A stretch of 64,000 bases of DNA, taken from contig NC_034009.1 in assembly GCF_000346465.2 (NCBI RefSeq), positions 21,062,100 to 21,126,099 of the forward strand, written 5' to 3'. This document shows positions 57,593 through 64,000 of this stretch, in pieces. Each line of letters opens with the position of its first letter. Within the stretch, counting starts at the first letter, position 1. The translations under genes and the position numbers were made by a program. Below the pieces are notes generated by a model, which did no database searches, had not been told where the DNA came from, and saw nothing but the letters and a program-made list of their open reading frames with translations. The stretch is from Prunus persica (lineage: Eukaryota > Streptophyta > Magnoliopsida > Rosales > Rosaceae).

Positions 57593-58804
57593 TACTCTTG
57601 TGGTGGGTTTGAAAAACCATATCCCAAACTTATCTCAATATTTTCCTTTATTTCACAATCTATTTCCTGACCTTTATATCAACTTTCTGATAAATTGATT
57701 CTCAACTATAATCAATATATATATATATATGTACGATTTAACAATCTATAAATAACTATCCATACTCAATCCATAACATGACTCATATAACTCATTCTCG
57801 GTCAGGACTCGTTTACATGGTCGTTCTAACCCTTCTCAAGGGATATATCTGCCTTGGAAGACTCACGGTCAACCGAGAGGTCAAACTGCCTAAACTTGGT
57901 CAACGGGGCTTGCGGGGCCCATGACCTCCGATAACAAATCCAGGAGTTTCTAAAGGTTCAAATATGCCTAGGACACATGTCCCAAGAGTTTGGACTTGAT
58001 TGGACAGTCGAATTACCTACGATCGCATGATCGGGTAGTTTCTGTAAACCTAGCCCTAGGGTTCGTGATTTCGCAATATCCGAGACTCCATTTCAAGATC
58101 CATCGAATTCTATACAATCTTGGAAATACAAGGTACAATATACGCAAATTTGGTTTCGATCCAACGGTACGAATATATCAATCCTGAAAATCGCACAATA
58201 GGCGAAATCCGTTCGAGACTGAAATGATGTCCAAATTGAAATCTGAGCACACCTATGCACTCGTGACAACTAGGGGATCGTATTGGGACACAATGCTCCT
58301 ATACTACAGTGCCCACGCGCGGGCAGCGCGTGGGTGTCCAAAGCGATAACGATCGCAGGAAAATTCTCCAATTTAAGGGCCAAGTTTCCTACACTAGGTG
58401 TAAAACCTCATTTGGAGACACTTTTGTTCTTAGGCATACCCCGAAAAACAAGCGAAAATGGTTGGAATCGAGCTTCCAAAATTGGCCAAACCCTAAATCC
58501 AAAATTAACCCACTTACGCTAGAAATTTCTCAAATCCTACCCAACCATAAGCTAGAGCATGAAAAATAGTCGAAAATCCGTACCTTACACGACTGAATTG
58601 GTGGCCGGAGGGGAGAGATTGAAGCTGGCAAAATTCTCTGTCAAAACTGGCAATTTCGATCTCGATCCGGCGAGATTTCGACGGCTGCCGGCGTCTGGGT
58701 GGGCTGGGATTGACGGTAGAGCTAGGCCGGTTTCCTTGGCACCGGCGACGAGGGCTGGGGTGGTCATGAATGGTGGCTGTGGGAAGAAACCAGAAAAGGG
58801 AAAA

Positions 58805-58821
58805 GGGGGGGGGGGGGGGGG
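58805..58821 (+). repeat. G17 homopolymer followed by TGGGGG
   Basis: Seventeen Gs in LTR C, just before TTTGTCGCGCGCAGAGAG. LTR A has a G12 run at 9581-9592 in the same context (…TTTTGTCGCAGAGAGG). LTR D has C-rich runs at the matching inverted place (39785-39815). Confidence 0.9.
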
Positions 58822-59119
58822 TGGGGGTTTGTCGCGCGCAGAGAGAGGAAGAGAGTTTTAAAATTTCTGATATGGCAAATTAAAATTTTGCCCCTCAATG
58901 AATTTTAATTGTATTTTCTTCATTATAATTCCGATTTGAGCCCATTACGTGTCTATGGACTCGTTTCGTTGCGCCTTACACAACAGTATAATCGAAATTC
59001 CCAAATTCCTTCCCGATGAAAAAGTCAACTTTAAGCCTAATAAAATATTCCAAAGGTATTTTAGTCTCTTTCTCGATTAAATTAATAAGTAAAAATTAAT
59101 TAAGGACTGGGTTGTTACT

Positions 59120-59855
59120 GTTATGGTGTGATTTCATCTTCTCACGTGAAGCTCTGTTTTTCTTCAGGTGAGGTATGTATTTTCTATATCAATTTCATAT
59201 TTCAATTTCATATTTATGTTTTGGTTCGAGAAGTTGATTTTTGAAGTCTTTAGTGTACATTTTGTTTCATTTTTGTCTTGTATGATAAGATTTGAGTTTA
59301 GAGGTGCTATTTTGTTGGGGATTTTTTTAGAATTTTTTGTTGAGATATGAGTACTTAGAATCTGTTGTTCCTTTATAATTATGGTATTATTTTGTTTATT
59401 TTTCGTTGTTGATTAAGTCTGGTTTGGTTTGACTTGTTGTTTTGATTTCTTTAGGTTAATGCTTTCTAGGTGTTGCATTCCAATTTCTGTTTTGCGTTTA
59501 TGATTTATGGTTTTATGTTGTTTCTTACTTGTTGTTGGCATGTAGTTTTTGGTTTTGAGTTGTTTATTGGATTGGTTTAGGTCTTTTCTTAGTAGTTGCA
59601 GTCATGTAATTTTTGGTTTTTAGTTGCTATGGGATGTTGTTTACTAGGTGTTGCATTGCAATTTCAAATTTGATTTTATGATTTTATTGATTTTAGCTGT
59701 TTCTTACAAGGTGTGGCATGAAAGTTTTGGTTTTTTAGTTGCTGATTTGATTGGTTTAGGTCTCTCCTTAATAGTTGTTGTTATGTAGTTGGTTTTTAGT
59801 TGTTTTAGGATGTTACTCACTAGGTGGTGTAGTTGGTACAGTTGTACTTTCTCTG
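59120..59855. other. T-rich non-coding DNA
   Basis: T/G-rich, intron-like sequence with loosely repeated 'ttttggttttgagttg' and 'gttgcattgcaatttc' blocks. No exon is supported. Confidence 0.4.
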
Positions 59856-59857
59856 AT

Positions 59858-59990
59858 TACAAAGAGACCAGCATGAAGACCGCCAACGAAGAGAATCAAG
59901 TATTTTGTGGAAGGTAGCCATTAAAATGTAGTCGGTGCGGTGTTGTAGGCGACAACAAGAAGACTTGCAAGGCCATGAACATCCCTTTTT
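59858..59990 (+). pseudogene. Mutator (MuDR) transposase C-terminal relic
   Basis: An Arg/Pro/Lys-rich 'KRPA' then 'RPPTKRIKYFVEG' segment (with one stop) is followed, in another frame, by a zinc knuckle, 'KCSRCGVVGDNKKTCKAMN' (59923-59979). This is the C-x2-C-x4-H-x4-C module at the end of plant MULE transposases. Here the His position is Asp (GAC, one step from CAC). No catalytic region is visible. The relic is only about 130 bp. Confidence 0.6.
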
Positions 59991-61245
59991 AGTTTATGAT
60001 TTCTTATGTGGAGATTGTTCTATAAATTTTTAGACAAGTGTTGCGTTGTAGTTTTCATTTAATTAGAGTTGCTGTTTATGTAACTGTAGATATTAGCATC
60101 TTGTTCTAACCAATCTGTTTTGAGATCATAACTTAACCAATCTGTTGTGAGTGCTCTTCGATTTTTAGGGAGTGAATTTTCAAAGAGTGAATCTGCGAGG
60201 TTTGAGTATGTGAGTATTTTTTCTTGAAGTGTGGGATGAAGGAGTTGGACATTTATTGGAAGATGGAGTGGTTGGGAATGTCGTGGGCATGAATTTCGTA
60301 GCTATTGTGGGCGTGATTGTGATTTCATGTGGGAATTTTGGTTGGGTTGCTATTGTTTTGGACATTCCAGTATTGAACGTGGACAGTTGTTATTGAGTTT
60401 AAATGAAACAGTAAAATTTGGTAGCATTTAATAATGGCATCTTTTGTAATTTTGAGGTTTTTTAGTGCATGATTGTAAAATTATCCTATTTTTTAGGTAT
60501 TCACCTTCTGTAAATTAGGTGAAATTAAATTCTTATCTTCCATATTAGTAAGGGTGTTGTTAAACGAACCCTAACATTAATTTAGTATACCATACTACTA
60601 AATTATTTATTAAATTACAAATTTATCTTAATATAAAATGACAAGAAAAGATATATTGAATTATGACAACCATCAGGCCCAAAATTAAAATTCAAATAAA
60701 AAATAAGAAAAATATTTTATACATAAAAATAAATAAAAACTCCATCAGCCCCATCCTGATCACCAAGAACCACCCAACCACTAAGACCCATTGAGAGATT
60801 CAGAAGACGCCATGGCTGCCGAGGTTGGCATTCTATGAGAAAAATGTGTGTGTGTGTGTTTTTTTTAATTGTTGAATTTCTATGATGATCCTAATGGTTT
60901 TTATGCATTTTATGGACTCTGGTATTCATTGATTTTGCGGTCTACAAATTATCTTATGCTTAGATAAGTCTTTTGAGTTATAAATAAAATCTTGCTAAAT
61001 TGAAGGTTCTATCTGTGGAGTTGGCTTGCCTGCTAGTGCTTGCTCTGTTTGAATTTTATATTAATTAAATAGGGTATACTTAGTTATTTATATTTTAATT
61101 TAAATATTAAGTTGTCTTTAGATCATATGGACGATTAATATAAGACTAGTTGGTCTGATGTATTTTAAGACCAACAATCTTCAAATAAAAACTTTGTATA
61201 CGCCACCAATCAAATCTTGAATCAAAACATATCCTCATCAACAAA
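59991..61245. other. Intergenic, no gene supported
   Basis: AT-rich DNA. A (TG)5-type run lies at 60846-60860. The only ATG in good context, at 60811, stops after eight codons. No element ends were recognised. Confidence 0.4.
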
Positions 61246-62445
61246 TGTCACAACCCAATTCGAAAATAAGGAATATTCCCGAATCAGGGTGTGAGTCATA
61301 CCATAGTCATAAGAATAAAATTCTACAACCATGATATGATGAGAAAAAGAGCCATAAATAAATACAAATTTACTTAACAACATAAAGTCAAAGTCGCAGT
61401 AGCTCGTAGTTAAATACACACTAAGATCTTTATCAAACGGCTGATTATTTACAAATATTAATTACACAAATCGATAACAAAAAACCTAGTAGCTTGGTTA
61501 AAACCCGCTTCCTTAAACTTCACCCTGAATCCTGGACAATCTGTTAGGATATGAGCATTCTAATGCCCAGTAGAGTACCGTCAAATCCCTCATGGTCAAC
61601 TGTCACAGTTAATCAAAGTGTCATGCACCAAACAACACAAGATACAGAAATTATGCAACCATACCAGATAAATAAATTTGCATATGGAGTGATGCCATGA
61701 ACTCACTCCCTTCTAATCCCACTAATTCATACCTTAAGGCAACAAGCCTGCATGTCCCATACAATGTGTTTTACCACTGTGGCTCCAAATACCCTAAAAT
61801 ATGAACTAGCGCCCATCTATCCCTTAACCCATTTTTCTTTTGTTTACGAATTTCTCAACTTTCACTTTTCATTAGAGGCCGTGCTCCCATCACCTCAATA
61901 TGTTCAAGCCCTACTCCCATTACTTGAATTTATTCCATATTTTTATTACTCAGATATATCTAAGGCGTTCTCCCACCCCTTAGATATATCTCAAATGACA
62001 CACACACACACACACCCTAAACACCACTGTCTTTATGATGCATATGTAATGCAGTGCAAACCTCACTTATCTCTGCAGAATAATAATACAGATAATAACA
62101 ATAATATATATCAGGCTTACTCACATGAATAATTATATTCATCCAACATAAAAAATAATATCCATGGAGAAACATCAATAATAATATTTACATAACATCA
62201 AATAATATTCACTGAGTAAAGCAACAATAATATTCACATTTATAATATCATATATAAGCACCAATCATCAGGAAATCAAGAAACCCTACCTCATGTCCAA
62301 CTAGCTAAAATACCAAATTTACCCTTCATAGATTCTCGGAGTTGCTGAATCTACACTTTTGATCTAATTCCTAAACAAATTCAAATTCAAATTATTATTG
62401 AGTAGTCTTCACTTTATTTCACCTAAGTCTAACCTCAACCTTATG
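61246..62445 (+). repeat. LTR-like repeat, 'TGTTACACCC' family, copy 3
   Basis: It starts TGTCACAACCC and follows copies 1 and 2 in order ('caagcctgcatgtcccata' at 61745-61763, and 'accactgtggctcc' where the others have 'accacttggtc'). It contains a (CA) run at 61999-62014. It is more diverged than the other two. It stops where LTR E begins. Confidence 0.5.
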
Positions 62446-64000
62446 TGTAACATCCAGGTCTTAAATAAATTTTTGGTTATTAATTTATTCAGATAAAAGA
62501 CTATTTTGCCCCATAATATTTTATTAGTATGAAAGTTGACTATTTGACTGGGGAGAATTTGGGGATTTCGCTTGTACCGTTGCGTAGAGCACGTTGATAT
62601 GAGTCCGTAGACAGGTGGTGGACTCAAATCCGAGTAGTATTGAAGAAAATACGATCAAAATAGGATGAGAGGCAAAATTATAATGTTGAAAAGTCAGATT
62701 TTTAAAAAACTCTATGTTCTCTCTCTCCTATGTCGCGACCTCCCCTTCTGTTTGGTTTTTCTAGCCGACACCCTCAACCACCATAACAGCTGCCATGCTG
62801 CATGGTAGGCCACGGGACCGGACCCAAAACAACCGGCTAGGTCTCGCCGTCTCAACCCAGCCCACCCCTCTACCAACGGTTGTTCCAACTGCTGGAAAAT
62901 CGAAAGGAAAGGTTGATTTTGGTTTGAAACTTCCCGGCTTCGATCTCCTTCCTCTGACCACCAATTCAGTTGAGTGAGGTATGCTTTCTTATCTATTTTT
63001 CATGCTCTAGCTGATGGTTGGGTAGAATTTTAGAAATTTCTAGCTTATAAAGATTGTTTTTCAATCCCAAGTTTTGCCGGTTTTGCAAGCTCGATTCCGG
63101 CCACTTCCGACTATTTTTCGGGGTAGGTCCAAGAAGAAAAGTGGTCCCAAATAGGGTGTTACACTTAGGGTAGGAGTCTTGAGCCGTGATTTTGAGATTT
63201 TCCTGCGAAGCGTTATCGCTTTGGGCACCCACGCGCTTCCAACTCTTGTGGTGGCGCGTGGGCACTATAGCAGAGGGGCATTGTGTGCCAAAGCGATCCC
63301 CTTGTTGTCACGAGCGTGTAGGTACTCGCGGATTTCAACTCGGATAACGTTTGAACCCCGAACGAATCTCGCCTATTGTGCGATTCCTAGGTTCGATACG
63401 TTTGAACCGTTGGCTCATAGTCAATTTCATATATGTTGATCTAGGTAATTCCAGGATCGTATTGGTTTCGACGGATCTTAAAACGGAGCCCGAATACTTT
63501 GGCAATGCCAACCCTAGGGAAATAAAAGGAAAGTATTGATATGAGTTTAGAATATGATTTTTCAAACCCACCACGAGGGTACCCCCTAGTTTCTTTGAAA
63601 TAGTGTCATCTATAAATAATGCCCAACGTGTTTTGAGAACCCCTAAATCGTGTGGAGCGAGGATAGTGGCACGACCTATGAGGATTGCGGCTCGGATAGA
63701 AGTGGTATCTCCGAGGCCTACGAGGATTGAGGTACGGCTAGCGAGGATTACGGCAAGACCTGCGAGGATTGTGGCTCGGATAGAAGTGGCTTCTCTAAAG
63801 CCTGCAAGGATTGTGGCTCGGCCTGCGAGGATGGAATTGATGGTATTAATGGAATTAAAAGATTAGGAATGGGGGTACGCCTAGGTGGAGAGAATTCAGT
63901 TTGATTTGCAAAACATATGGCAATATGATGAATGAATAAGATATTCGATTACAGTATTAAAGGGAAAGAACTATGTGTGGCTTGATCTCTCAGTAAGGGT
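62446..64000 (+). mobile_element. Long-family LTR E, plus orientation, runs off the window
   Basis: It starts TGTAACATCC at 62446 and follows LTRs C and D through the 'taccgttgcgtagagca' block (62575), the CT-rich leader, the 21/42-bp tandem region (63655-63830), and 'ctatgtgtggcttgatctc' (63974-63992) near the window end. The right end and any primer site or target duplication are outside the window. Confidence 0.8.

Larger units (their letters stand above)
56758..59119 (-). repeat. 5' LTR (LTR C) of the minus-strand gypsy element
   Basis: It is 2362 bp. On the minus strand it starts AGTAACAACCC (family TGTAACAACCC, first base changed) and ends GGGTCTTGTTA (family CTTGTCA, the terminal CA changed to TA). 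Internal marks are a 42-bp tandem repeat (57332-57480) and G17 tracts at 57576-57592 and 58805-58821. It is followed by a primer binding site and decayed gag-protease-RT. The 3' LTR is reduced to the fragment at 53917-54044. Confidence 0.88.

Overview
The window is nuclear DNA of a flowering plant, most likely a woody eudicot. It is AT-rich, has spliced genes with GT/AG introns, and is packed with plant-type LTR retrotransposons, hAT, PIF/Harbinger (Tourist-like) and Mutator remnants. The repeat style made me think of Rosaceae, but nothing here proves the family. No prokaryotic features were seen.

Only two genes look intact. One is a plus-strand bHLH153-type transcription factor (coding 21410-25477, five or six exons). 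The other is a minus-strand plant SELENOF (Sep15) homologue (29053-31672, four exons, 157 aa). They converge tail to tail, about 3.6 kb apart. From memory the same two families are neighbours in Arabidopsis (AT1G05710/AT1G05720), so this 11-kb island looks like conserved microsynteny in a sea of repeats.

Layout: 1-5.2 kb holds an LTR fragment, a Tourist-like MITE, a long GA/homopurine tract, a SINE-like stretch and a hAT-like end. 5.2-16 kb holds a copia integrase remnant, an LTR-like repeat, and a decayed Ty3/gypsy element of Tat type (gag, protease, RT, RNase H, integrase). The Tat leader is split by a 2.7-kb solo LTR, and a 78-bp tandem repeat follows the integrase. 16-20.7 kb holds PIF/Harbinger-like DNA and a complete but dead 3.4-kb hAT element with perfect 8-bp target duplications. 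21-32 kb is the gene island. 32.6-35.8 kb is one solo LTR nested in another. 37.2-49.5 kb is a deep nest: an LTR-like repeat is split by an 11.5-kb hAT, which contains a MITE, a truncated LTR and a second hAT, and that second hAT contains two solo LTRs. 49.5-52.8 kb holds further LTRs and an unrecognised ORF. 53.9-59.1 kb is a rearranged minus-strand Ty3/gypsy element with RT, protease, gag, a tRNA-iMet primer binding site and a 2.4-kb 5' LTR. 59-64 kb holds a Mutator zinc-knuckle relic, another LTR-like repeat, and an LTR that runs off the end.

One long-LTR family (TGTAACAACCC... to ...CTTGTCA) recurs at least seven times: 7270-9944, 39628-42207, 45563-48295, 53917-54044, 55600-56265, 56758-59119 and 62446-64000. 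The copy at 56758-59119, with its primer binding site, fixes the orientation of all the others. Nested target-site duplications give the order of insertions. All homology statements were made by eye and no search was run.
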